DNA of 64,000 nt from Annona cherimola (lineage: Eukaryota > Streptophyta > Magnoliopsida > Magnoliales > Annonaceae). A model generated the notes under the pieces. That model had not been told where the DNA came from. It saw nothing but the letters and a program-made list of their open reading frames with translations, and searched no databases. Made by a program: the position numbers and the translations under genes. Of this stretch, positions 45,024-55,664 are shown piece after piece. The stretch's first letter is position 1. Every line of letters starts with the position of its first letter. The stretch lies in the NCBI GenBank assembly GCA_030490835.1, contig CM059971.1, forward strand, positions 23,057,817-23,121,816. Reading direction: 5' to 3'.

Positions 45024-46209
45024 GATGAATTTGCGCGTGGAGATGATTTTACGTTGCATTAGCACTTACGGTAATTAGTGTTGATGGTTGAAGTGATTAG
45101 GATGGATGATTTAGTAATAATAATGTTGTACAAATTTTTATTATATATATTGAACTGGTTAATGGCCTGGGATAAATTAAATTTCTTAGGATTCATTTAT
45201 TTATTTATTTGATGTCGCTTAACTTATGAGAAATGGTGAAAATACGGTTTTGTCATACAAGGGTGTAGTGTTAAATTTTTATTAAATTTATGACATTAGC
45301 AAGGGATTATAATTATCATGAAATTTAATGGAGTTGAAGTTTTATTATTTTATGTTAGCTTTTACTTGTTATTGAGATTAACCAGATTTAATTGTATCTT
45401 CTTTGGAAAAATTTAGAAAGAGAATTTGGATACGGATTATTTCTATAATGGCGGATTTTGCTAATAAAGCATGTATATCAAATGTAGAAATTGTGTTAAT
45501 GGATTTTATATATGTTATAATGCCAAAGGACTTAAGAGTTGAGTTTAAATAATGAAATACAAGAAAGAAAATCTGTATGTGTATATATATATATATATAA
45601 AGATTAAGTATAGTAGTAGTTTAATTCACGAATCTTACATCGTTCATTTGATGTTGATGATTTTCATGGCTTAGTTTTCATGATTTCCGTTATTTAATTT
45701 TACGTTACGGAGGTTCAGCAGTTTATTTATGTGAATCACGGTATGTTTATTTTTTTTAAAAAATCCACCCATTTTGAAATCACTGGATTCCCATCATCAA
45801 AAAAAAAAAGGACTTAGCTAAGTGGGTGACTTTGGTTGATAATATTGCGTTATATTAAATGCATGGAATGCCACATGATATATACTCTTGATGACATTTA
45901 TTTACAATATATATAGTAAAATTATAAAGTGCATTTGGACTGCACTATAATTATGGTGTAGTCCATGCACAGCGGGCCCCACATAATTATGAATGAAAAA
46001 TATATCTCACCCATTACATTCAAAATTATTCACTTTATTAGCATAATAATTTTCATCAAAATCCAACATGTATATGGTCTCCATATTAAAATGTGTAAAA
46101 TTAACATAATAAAATAATTTAGCGTAAATATAAGATTGTAGTGGAAAGAAATTGACGACATCAACCCTTTATATTAAACTATATGGTATTATATTATATT
46201 TAATGAAAG

Positions 46210-46302
46210 CACGGATGTCCAGGAGATCTTGCTTAAATTTTTGATTTCAAGATTGAAATGGGTATATATATATATATAAATATTGTAAATGGGACATCCG
46301 TG
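46210..46302. repeat. Perfect 11-bp inverted repeat
   Basis: CACGGATGTCC at 46210-46220 and GGACATCCGTG at 46292-46302 enclose 71 bp that include a TA microsatellite. It could be a tiny foldback insertion or chance. Confidence 0.5.
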
Positions 46303-47604
46303 GGTTAATCAGTGAAACTAGATTTTCATTATTTAAAAGTATAATTTTATGGTAGATATTTAGTATTAAAACTTCGCTAAATTTGAGAGATGAGAAAAGG
46401 CTTATTATTATTGGGAAATTTAGTCTAATCATAATTTTGTTATTTAATATTGGATTTTTCTAATATTTGAGATAAAATAAATTTAATTGCATTTTGATGG
46501 CGCAATTTCAGTAAGAGAATTTTTACGGCATTAATATGGAGGGAAAAAAACTTGTGGTTTATTTATTTTATAAAATGAGAGTGAGAAATCATGTTTGTTA
46601 TTTATAGAAGATTTGTTAATAATGTGTTATACTTGTTTCAATAATCAAGGATGAGATTTTGATGTTGGAATTCAAGAAGAAATGGTTTTGTTTGTCAAAA
46701 CGAGGTAAGTAGGATTTTTCTGCTTTTATTTAGATATTTATAGATGTTGATAGATGTTTATCTTTTGGGCATAGATGTTTTGTACTAAGTTGGATGTTAT
46801 ATTGGAGATTTTTATGAAAAATTTATTTTGACTTGATGATGGATTTATAGCATTTTTTAGCAAGGAAATTGTTTAAGTTTGATAGAGATGTTTTAAAAAT
46901 GAAAATACGACAATGGGTATGATGTATGAGTGTATTGTTACATGTTGAGCATGACGTATGATAATTCTTCAGGCAAGTCGGAGAATAAGAGGAGTAACAG
47001 TATAGCGGCGTAAGATGTTTGATAAGGATGAGCCAACCTCGTGTGTTGAGTGATGCAGATGTGATATTAAGGATGAGCATTTTGCATTGCATGAACATTT
47101 AAAGCATGATTGCTTGTGCGAGCATGGCATGAATGAACATATGAACTTTAGAGACTTTGATATTTGAGTTATTTGATAAGATGATATTTATTTTCTTTGA
47201 GTTTTACCATTATCTTACTTATTGAGTTAGCCTGCACTCATTCCAAATTTTTCTATTTTTTTTAGTTAACAGGAAAAGCAAAGGATGCAGAATATCACTG
47301 GTCTTAACCAGTTAATGGAAGTGGGATTAAATAGTTATTTAAATTTAAGTTCTTTTGAAGTTGAAGATTTATATTTGGGCCAATTGAATTGATAATTTTA
47401 AGCAGCGATATTAGAAAATAATTTTGATGTTCATTAAGACATTTCATTTAAATATCCATAAGTATCAAAGAGAAGTAAATGTTATTAATTTAGTATTTTT
47501 CTCTCGACTTGACTGGACCTCACAAAGTTTAAGTAACGACCGTCGGTCATATAAGGTGTAGGCTGGCAGGGGCAGTACGATATATTCCTTGAGAAATCAC
47601 TGGT

Positions 47605-47962
47605 AATCTGGGACGCTGATCTCCTTCTCCCGGGCGCCTACACAAATCTTTTTTATTTTTTTTGAAAATTTTTTCATAAAATTATTACCCCAAGTGTATT
47701 TAACATGTTTATAAATTTTTACCATTTTTAGAGATTTCTAGATATTTATTTTTAATTTTTGAAAATCAGTGGCATTTTCGTAATTTAAAATTACCTAAAA
47801 TGCCACTGATTTTCAAAAATTAAAAATAAATATCTAAAATACTCAAAAAATGGTAAAAATTTATATACATGTTAAATACACCTATATTAACATTTCTTAA
47901 AAAAAAAAAAAAAAGGTGTATGCACTGCCTGCTCCCGGGTACAGAGATCAGCGTCCTGGTAT
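47605..47962. mobile_element. Foldback element with long near-perfect arms
   Basis: The two halves are reverse complements: GGACGCTGATC (47611-47621) pairs with GATCAGCGTCC (47946-47956), both arms carry CTCCCGGG-type blocks, and the core TTTTTACCATTTTT ... AAAATCAGTGGCATTTT pairs with AAAATGCCACTGATTTTC ... AAAATGGTAAAAA. The turn is near 47790. No coding sequence; the transcript would form a long hairpin. Confidence 0.8.
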
Positions 47963-48119
47963 CTGACTGGCGTAGATCAAGAACGTGACTCTCAAAACCA
48001 ATATTTGTTTCCGTTTTTAATTTGTGTTTGAACATGCCCGACTACTTTTTTACCACAGAGACATGCATATATAATTATTGAAATTAGGTGAAATAGTTAG
48101 AATAGACATGTAGACAATT

Positions 48120-48410
48120 AATGATCGCAGATCGTTGTGGTAATAACAGGGCAAACGTGTACGAGGTGCAACGGTGTGACTACTTTACGTCCGGAAAAAG
48201 GCATGGGTTCCATCATCCTACTCATTCGGTGTGCCCGTGGAGTCTACGCTCTGACTCTGCGTCTGGGTAAAGTCATGGGCCTAGATTATCGTAGTCATTC
48301 GGCGTGACTATGCAGCCTACGCCCAGCTAACTAAAGTTGATAGAGCCTAAAAGTGATAGAGTCTGGTTACCGGATTAAGCTGCGTTATTTATCAGGGGAG
48401 TATGATTATA
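48120..48410. repeat. GC-richer block with ~75-bp imperfect direct repeat
   Basis: CATGGGTTCCATCATCCTAC and CATTCGGTGTGCCCGTGGAG recur in altered form 75 bp later (CATGGGCCTAGATTATCGTA, CATTCGGCGTGACTATGCAG), each followed by TCTACGC or CCTACGC. TTGATAGAGCCT-like words near its end recur at 54520-54545. Confidence 0.55.
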
Positions 48411-48479
48411 CACATCGTCATATATTTTAGCTTAATAATATAATATTTATTTATTTTTATGATTAGTCATATTTTTTAT

Positions 48480-48740
48480 TTTTCTTAGTAAACAAGTTTT
48501 TCTAAGTATATTTTATTTATATACAAAATTTTACCATTTTATAATACTTTACACATTTATTTTTTGATTTTTTAAAAATCATCAATTTCCAAAGCATTTA
48601 AGTCATTTGCATCCCTTAAAAAGCTTGATTTTTAAAACATAAAATATGTAAAAATATTGTAAAATGGTAAAACTTTATATATAAATTGAATACACTTCGG
48701 TAAACATGTTTTATGAAGAAAAAATAAAAATATAACTAGT
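48480..48740. mobile_element. Foldback element, diverged copy
   Basis: The left arm (AAATTTTACCATTTTATAAT) and right arm (ATTGTAAAATGGTAAAACTT) are inverted around a centre near 48600. Same core words as the 47605-47962 element. Confidence 0.65.
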
Positions 48741-48744
48741 TGTA

Positions 48745-49015
48745 CTTTAACCCATTTTATTTTTAGTTTTTTTAAAATCTTTTTATACAACTGTTAATTT
48801 AAGTGTATTTAACGTGTATATCATGTTTTACCATTTTTAAAGATTTTTAAATTATTAAAATGACACTGATTTTCAAAAATAAAAAACAAACGTTTAAAAA
48901 TATCTAAAAATGGTAAATTTTGATATATATGTTAAATGCACTTAGATTAATAATTTTATAAAAAAATTTCAAAAAACTAAAAAAATTAGTTAAATGTAGC
49001 CTAGTGCATTAAACC
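48745..49015. mobile_element. Foldback element, copy with shortened centre
   Basis: Both arms show GTATTTAACGTGTATA / TATATATGTTAAATGCACTT and TTTTACCATTTTT / AAAAATGGTAAAT; the centre is cut to AAATTATTAAAATGACACTG. Confidence 0.65.
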
Positions 49016-49079
49016 TAAGTACACATTGATGTAAGGAATCAAATTCCGATGTAAAAAGCATATTCCTTTTTGAGTTGTG

Positions 49080-49390
49080 ATATGGAGCACCTCGGTGCAC
49101 TTAGCTTCAACTATTAATCTATGTGTAATTAACATGTTCATCAATTTTTACCATTTTTTAGATTTTTAGATATTTATTTTTTATTTTTAAAAATCAGTGG
49201 CATTTTCGAATTAATGATTACAAAAATGCCACCGATGTTTTAAAATAAAAAATAAATATCTAAAAGTCTCCAAAAATGGTAAAAATTGACACACGTGTTA
49301 AATACACCTAGATTAATAGTTATATAAAAAATTTCAAAAGAGTAAAAAAAAAAAGTGAAATGCGCTCGGGTGTACCACGTCTGAATGCAC
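49080..49390. mobile_element. Foldback element with terminal GGTGCA / CGGGTGTACC blocks
   Basis: Arms pair from AACATGTTCATCAATTTTTA through AAATCAGTGGCATTTTCG to its inverted partner AAAAATGCCACCGATG and AAAAATTGACACACGTGTTA. The outer ends GGAGCACCTCGGTGCACTT and GCGCTCGGGTGTACCACG are also roughly inverted. No target duplication could be fixed. Confidence 0.75.
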
Positions 49391-50670
49391 ATAATTCCAA
49401 ATGTATATATTATGTCTCCAAAATTCTAGATGTACCCATTACGTTTGCTATTAATCTCAAAAATACTCAATCCATGAGTTTATCGTCATTAGTTAATATG
49501 TGAAATTCCTAAAATGCCCATCAAATTTTGGACATAATTAAAAAATTGAACACCATAACTCACGAAAGCCCAAATTGCACATAATATCTAAATTTGAAGA
49601 GCTATAATTTCATTTTCTTTTTATTTTATTTCATCTTTTATTATTTTATAACAAAAGTATTTTGGATATTTACAAAAAGTTAACTGACATTTTTTTTATG
49701 GAACGACCATTTTTTGGATTAACTTCAAATATAATAGATATATTTTGGATTTTGAAAACATAGGGAGCATATTTGAGATTAATATAAAACACAGTGGATA
49801 TATATGGAAAAAGCCCTATCTAAAATCACGCCATTAACTATAATAAAAAGTTTACATTGTTAGAGATAGAAATTTTCTATTATTAGTAAAAGTTCTCATT
49901 TTTGCTAAAAAGGATACTTCTCGTAAACATGCTTGAGAAGGTATTTTCCCGTGGAAAGACAATAGGCCACATGGACCTTTTTTTTTATTGGTATATTTTA
50001 CATCTGTCAACACATATTATAATTAAATTCTGAAATATTCTTACAAATTTGGAGACATTTAGCTCTTCCAAAAAAATCCAGAGACACAGTTCCGCCGGAG
50101 AATAAGAAAAATACAACTTTCAACATCCGAATAAGAGACCATAGCTGCTATTGACAATTTTTCACTTCTATCCTAAATCCCGCATGCGGGATACCTCACC
50201 GCCTGCACATGGACCTTTGAAGTAGGTTGGACTGAATGGGTTGAAGATGCACCCAACCTACTTTTACTCTTGATTGCCGCCAACTAGCATTGCTGTCTTC
50301 ATTTTTACTTTCTAGCGTGGTATTGAATCAACTCATTTAATCCATTCAAAATTAATTATTTTATTAACAAACATGGCCAACATCTGAAAAATATATAAAA
50401 TCAACGCTATAGGATATTATAATTTATATAATATTTTTGAAATTGTATATTTAACATTTGAATCGTGGAAAATATCATTCTTGCATCAATAAATGAACTC
50501 AAAAATTATTATTACATCCTACTACACTACAAATTTATTTAAACATTTTTCATATTTAAAAATGCTTATACATATTTTAAGCAAGAATAACCTACCTTGA
50601 GATTTGATAGAAGGGCATGTTTGACCCAAAAAAAACTTTTCAATTTAAAATTTTTTACTCTCAATAACTA
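49391..50670. other. Non-coding stretch
   Basis: No gene or RNA. A perfect 16-bp palindrome, ATCCCGCATGCGGGAT, lies at 50177-50192 in a short GC-richer patch. Confidence 0.6.
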
Positions 50671-51354
50671 TTCAACATTATATTACAATTAATTTCAATG
50701 ATTATAATTTTATTATTCTCAATATTTTTAATAATTATTTTTACTTTCTTGTAATAAATTTTTTCATGTCTTCCATATATAGTATTGATATGATTACATG
50801 ACATTACAACATTGGTAAAATTTGTCCCTCTTTGCTTTCCTTTTCTTTAATGTTTTAAAAAATGTAAGACACGGATAATATCTTTTCCATAGATGTCTAT
50901 ATGCTAAAAATTATTATGATTAGTTACATATAGAATTCATAGTAGATTCAAATGCATGAGACTTTAAAATCATATTTTAAAATATTATATTATAAAATTT
51001 TCAATCAAATTAATTTTTCTATGTATCCAAATAATTAAACACACAAGCATCATTTGGATAAAAAATTAAAATTTTTACTTTTAAATTAATGATAATGTTA
51101 ATTAACTTTTTGCGCTTTTGTATTTAAGTGCTATAATCTTATTTACCTAATTTTAGATTTAGGATAATGCTTCGAAAATGTTTTGAAACTTTTTATATGA
51201 TAAAATGTGATAAAAATTATTTTTAAACATATAAAATTTTTAAAACAAGTGTAAACTTTAAAAAAAATTTACACCAAAAACTTTTTATTCAAAAGTTTTA
51301 ACACTTCTCAAATACATCGGAAATTAGTTTTGAATTTCATATTTAAATACGATT
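50671..51354. repeat. Segmental duplication, copy 1 (684 bp)
   Basis: Starts TTCAACATTATATTACAATT and ends ATATTTAAATACGATT. Nearly collinear with 51849-52533, with scattered substitutions and few indels (well over 90% identity by eye). The last ~150 bp resemble half of the window's GGGTGTGTTTGG MITE family. No coding sequence. Confidence 0.9.
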
Positions 51355-51848
51355 TTGAATTTCATATTTCAATTATAATCACAAAATTATTAGAAGAAAT
51401 GTTTTAATTCCATGGTAAAACAAGTGGTAAAAGATTATTAATATATGGCTTTACCATATTAATACCATCACCATTCATCTCAATATATGTATTACACATA
51501 TTAATATTATCATTATTAATTCAACTAATAATTAAAAGTAGAGTATTTATTTCGATACTTATATTGTTTGTTGAGAAATTTTATGAATTTGAATTCATTG
51601 ATTCTATAAAATTAAGATCGTTTTTAAATCTAACAACATAACTTACATGCATCTATTAAGCCACTCGATTATATTCGTAGATGATAGTCCAACTTTAGCC
51701 CTCAACTGCTCATAAAAAAACTCCATAAAATATAAAATTATTTTTCATCTATTATTTAATTTTTCAAGACTAGAAAATAAGGAAAATGATTTAAAATAGA
51801 TGGAATGATATATCATGTGTAGGTGTAGCACCTGGCAACTATTAGACA
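51355..51848. other. Spacer between the duplicated copies
   Basis: AT-rich and non-coding; nothing recognised. Confidence 0.6.
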
Positions 51849-52533
51849 TTCAACATTATATTATAATTAATTTCAATGATTCTAATTTTATTATTCTCAA
51901 TATTTTTAATGATTATTTTTACTTCTTATAAGAAATTTTCTCATATCTTCCATATATAGTGTTGGCATTATCACACGACATTACAGCATAGGTAAATTTG
52001 TCCCTTTTTGCTTTCCTTTTCTTTAATATTTTAAAAAATCTTAACCCACAGATAATATCTTTTCCATGAATGTTTGTATGCTAAAAATTATTATGATTAT
52101 TTACATATAGAATTTATAGTAGATTCAAATGCATGAGATTCTTTAAAATCATATTTTAAAATATTATATTGTAAAATTTTCAAGCAAATTAATTTTTCTA
52201 TGTATACAAATAATTAAAAACACAAGCATCATTTAGATAAAAAATTAAAATTTTTATTTTTAAATTAATGATAATGTTAATTAACTTTTCGTACTTTTGT
52301 ATTTAAGTGTTATAATCTCATTTTCCTAATTTTAGATTTAGGATAATGCTTCAAAAATGTTTTGAAACTTCTTATATGATAAAATGTGATAAAAATTATT
52401 CTTAAACATATAAAATTTTTAAAGCAAGTGTAAACTTTAAAAAAAATTTACACAAAAAGCTTTTTATCCAAAAGTTTTAACACTTCCCAAATACACCCGA
52501 AATTAGTTTTGAATTTCATATTTAAATACGATT
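51849..52533. repeat. Segmental duplication, copy 2 (685 bp)
   Basis: Direct-orientation partner of 50671-51354 at an offset of about 1,179 bp. Confidence 0.9.
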
Positions 52534-52975
52534 ATGCATATTTTTAGTAGGAATAACCCACTCGAAATTTTGATTGAAATGACTTTTGATTGTTACATTA
52601 AAACAAACAGTGCCAAATAAAATAAATGAACAAAATTTTAATTTCACCGAAAAGGTGAATGGGACGACATAAGTGAAATCTTCAATGATACTATTAGATA
52701 ACACTGAAGTATCTTCCTTCATTTTATTTATTTGTCTCATCCTGTTAGAGATGCATGAGCCAATTCAATCCTTTTTACCAGTGAGGGCTTATAATTCGAG
52801 GCCTTGCTTCATTGTCAAGTGCAAAGGAAAATAAATTCAACACATTAATGACAATATTACATTCACATGTGATATTAAATGGAATGAGTAAATAATGAAC
52901 GCAGTTTAGTTAGAATAAGTTGGAATGAAATTAATCAAATGATTAATACGATATGTACGTTCATGTGTGGAAAAC

Positions 52976-53281
52976 TGCCGGGTTCGGAAGTGTTAAAACT
53001 TTTTAAGAAAATTTTTAGTGTAGAAATTTTTAGAATGAGATGATTTTTTTTTGAAATATAAAATAAGAAAAATGACGTTATATAATAAGAATAATAATGA
53101 TAAATGAAAAGAATAAAATTAAAATAGATATTTTAGTTGTATGGATAATTATGTAAAAATAATAAAAAAAAGTATAGTAGTTATATAAGAAGATGTAAAA
53201 AACGATTAAAAAATAGGTTAGTTGTAGAGATTAAAAAACTTTTAAACTAAAAAATTTTAATGGTAAACAAATGCACCCTTG
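52976..53281 (+). mobile_element. MITE, third copy of the window's GGGTGTGTTTGG family
   Basis: The interior AATAATGATAAATGAAAAGA ... ATTAAAAAATAGGTTAGTTG matches the reverse complement of the 1-294 element, and the right end reads AAACAAATGCACCC. The left end is degenerate, so edges are approximate. Confidence 0.6.
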
Positions 53282-54910
53282 GAGTGGAACATGAGAAAGT
53301 GATGAAGAAGCATTATTGTGTCTTGGAATATAAGAAATTATATTGAACAAATTAAAAATAATTTTAAAAATAAGAATATTATGTATTAAAAATATAAAAT
53401 TCTAAAAATAAGAGATCTCACCACGTTTCTTTTCTATTCACTCATCTTGGATATGCTTACCATCGTATATGGTCATGACATCTCTAAGATTCACTCCCTA
53501 TCAATTGACAAAAGCACCACCCAAGGCTGAATAATTACACTTCATTCATCAGATGAATGTTAGCCATGCATGCAGGAAAGAGTTTACACCTCGTGCATTT
53601 TTTTAATAATCGTACGTGGGCAGATTCAAGGTCGTAGCATCCGACGGTTGTTCCCCCTTACGGTCGGAATTTTTTTCTCAGCCTTTTCTTTCAACAGGTA
53701 AATTCACAGCGCCACTGAGGTAGACTTTACCTAGCGATGTTGGTGTCCTTGGTTTGGAACTTAGCAGGCACATTTTCAGAAAAATTTAGTAGTGGTGTTT
53801 AGTCTATTCCAATTTTATATTGGAGCGTGCATTAAGTAAGTAGTTTAAGATTTATTGTTACAAATATTAGATTCTTAGTTAGACAATTATTAGAATATCT
53901 CATAACTTGATTGTACTATCACTTGAGATGCTATAATATTATAAACAAAAATAGGTAAATTCACAGCCGTGTCTTGACAAGGACCGTAACTGCACTTCAA
54001 AATTTATTTATCCAATCCTATGTATTATACTTAGGAATTAAGGTTAAATAAATTCAATTTTATTCCTAATATTCGGAAAATAGATTATGCTTAGGTTAGC
54101 ATCAAAATAAATTCAAATTGTCGGTAGTATTAAAATACTCCATGTATTTTATAAATGTTCCAAGCAGGTGTTCCAGCAAGCTCTTTTCTTTTGATCACTT
54201 TCCATATTATTCATAAAAAAAATAAAATGAAAAAGCAAGAAAAAATATAAAATGATAGCAGAAAATACAGCGTCTCTCTTAATGGCTTCAGACATGATTT
54301 TCCATCATCCTCGACAAGGAACGTTCCACCTCATTGTCCGTATTCCGACTTTCTACGCGCGTGTGTGGAAAAATTATGATATAGCTTGATTGCTTGCGTA
54401 TTTGAGGGACAGCCAACGAAAGCCAACAGACTCTAGTCAAAAAGTCGATAGTCTTGTCAATCGACGTAGACTATGGAGTATACACCTAACCTCGGGCCCG
54501 GATAACTGAAGTGTATAGAGCCTTGTCAAAAATTGATAGAGCTTAGTCAAACTGACCACCATCCTAAAGATAAAACTGCCTTATTTATTACGTGTGCAAC
54601 AGGAGAAGCTACTGAAAAAATATTACTGTATGTCAAGATAAAAGAAAATAATATTAAAGAAAAATAAATTTTAAATTTTAAAAATAAGAATATTAGGTAT
54701 TAAAAATGAAAAAATTTATATCACTTCATTTTTTAACATTTTAAAAAATTTTATATCAATAACTTTTTATTCATCACTTTTTATCCAAACATACCCTAAT
54801 ATCAAATATAAGCTTAAAATTTTTATAACATGCTACTGCATCCATAATTGGTTAAGTGCTTTTTATAATTTATACATAATTAGATTATTTTTAATAAAAT
54901 ATGGTCTATT
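53282..54910. other. Non-coding stretch, nothing recognised
   Basis: Slightly GC-richer patches near 53600-53760 and 54280-54560 carry no ORF or RNA gene. A half-MITE end (TTTTTATCCAAACATACCCTAA) lies near 54779-54798. Confidence 0.55.
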
Positions 54911-54928
54911 AAGATTCCAATTGAATTA

Positions 54929-55184
54929 CCAACCGAGCCGTGCGCTGTCAGTATAAGAATCTCGGCAGCGCTGTTGTAGGTTCGAATCCAACAATTGGAT
55001 TTTAGCCAGAAGTGGGAGACGTGCTCTCCCGTTGTTTGTGGGAGCAAGTGGTCTCCCGTTTGATTGTTGGAAGCTGTGTCTTCTTGTTTACTTGGTGGAG
55101 CAGTGTTTCCAAATTTGTAAGAATGCCTTTGACCTTCAGTGTAATATGTGTTGAGATGAATGTAAATATATCCTAATAAAAAAA
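54929..55184 (+). mobile_element. tRNA-derived SINE with perfect 18-bp target duplication
   Basis: AAGATTCCAATTGAATTA flanks the element exactly at 54911-54928 and 55185-55202. The head has a polymerase III B box, GGTTCGAATCC (54979-54989), and a degenerate A-box region about 35 bp upstream (GAGCCGTGCGCTGTCAG). The body is about 256 bp and ends in TCCTAATAAAAAAAA. The reverse-strand ORF across it is incidental. A perfect duplication suggests a fairly recent insertion, about 480 bp upstream of the receptor-kinase ATG. Confidence 0.9.
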
Positions 55185-55202
55185 AAGATTCCAATTGAAT
55201 TA

Positions 55203-55597
55203 TTTTTTAGCATCAAGGTAAAATAAATAAATATTAACCATATGAGCTGTTGCATTTTAATTTTATCATCAATGTAGGATCCATTTAATCAATGCCGCAA
55301 CTTGATGAGGAGTCCAACATGGTGCATCGTAGGATATCCCAAATATAAAATATACTCTATATGTGGTTCTTTGTTCAATTTTAACAATGATGTTATACTT
55401 TAATTAGCTTCAGGACTTTAGAATTCTATATTTTCTGATGAATGAGGCACAATCATAGTAAATCGCAGTAATGACTCATGATGATCGCGCATCTTTACAA
55501 ATAGACAAATAAACTCCACATATAGTTAAAGGCAAGTCAAATCGGAAGAAAAAATTGGACAACGTCATAGCTACTGATCATACAGTTGATATTCCGC
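55203..55597. other. Upstream region of the receptor-kinase gene
   Basis: Non-coding; no recognised element beyond the TATA box that follows. Confidence 0.6.
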
Positions 55598-55604
55598 TAT
55601 AAAA
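55598..55604 (+). promoter_or_regulatory. TATA box of the receptor-kinase gene
   Basis: TATAAAA, 61 bp before the ATG. Transcription would start near 55630, leaving a leader of about 35 bases that contains no upstream ATG. Position and sequence are typical of plant promoters. Confidence 0.75.
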
Positions 55605-55664
55605 CGCTCTATATGGTGCACCCCCAACACTCACAAACTATCCTAGCCGTATCTGAGTCTAAAA

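Larger units (their letters stand above)
43381..47560 (+). repeat. Decayed LTR-like sequence, probably gypsy-type, split by a hAT MITE
   Basis: Plus-strand order resembles long gypsy LTRs: a GATGGGCTTTAAGTGG block, a GA-rich leader-like tract (43735-43800) followed by CAGGTAAG (43824-43831), then GAGGTAAGTAGGATTTT (46699-46715) and CTTATTGAGTTAGCC near the end, paralleling motifs on the minus strand of the element at 10.3-12.1 kb and at 29.2-29.4 kb. No LTR ends or target duplication could be fixed and there is no coding domain. A 730-bp hAT-type MITE lies within it. Extra short repeats include (TA)n at 45581-45599. Confidence 0.35.

Noticed and set aside
54979..54989. Genuine tRNA gene suggested by the GGTTCGAATCC box
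   Set aside because: No cloverleaf can be drawn; the target duplication and A-rich tail identify a SINE.
54880..55194. 104-aa minus-strand ORF
   Set aside because: It is the antisense reading of a SINE with a defined target duplication.
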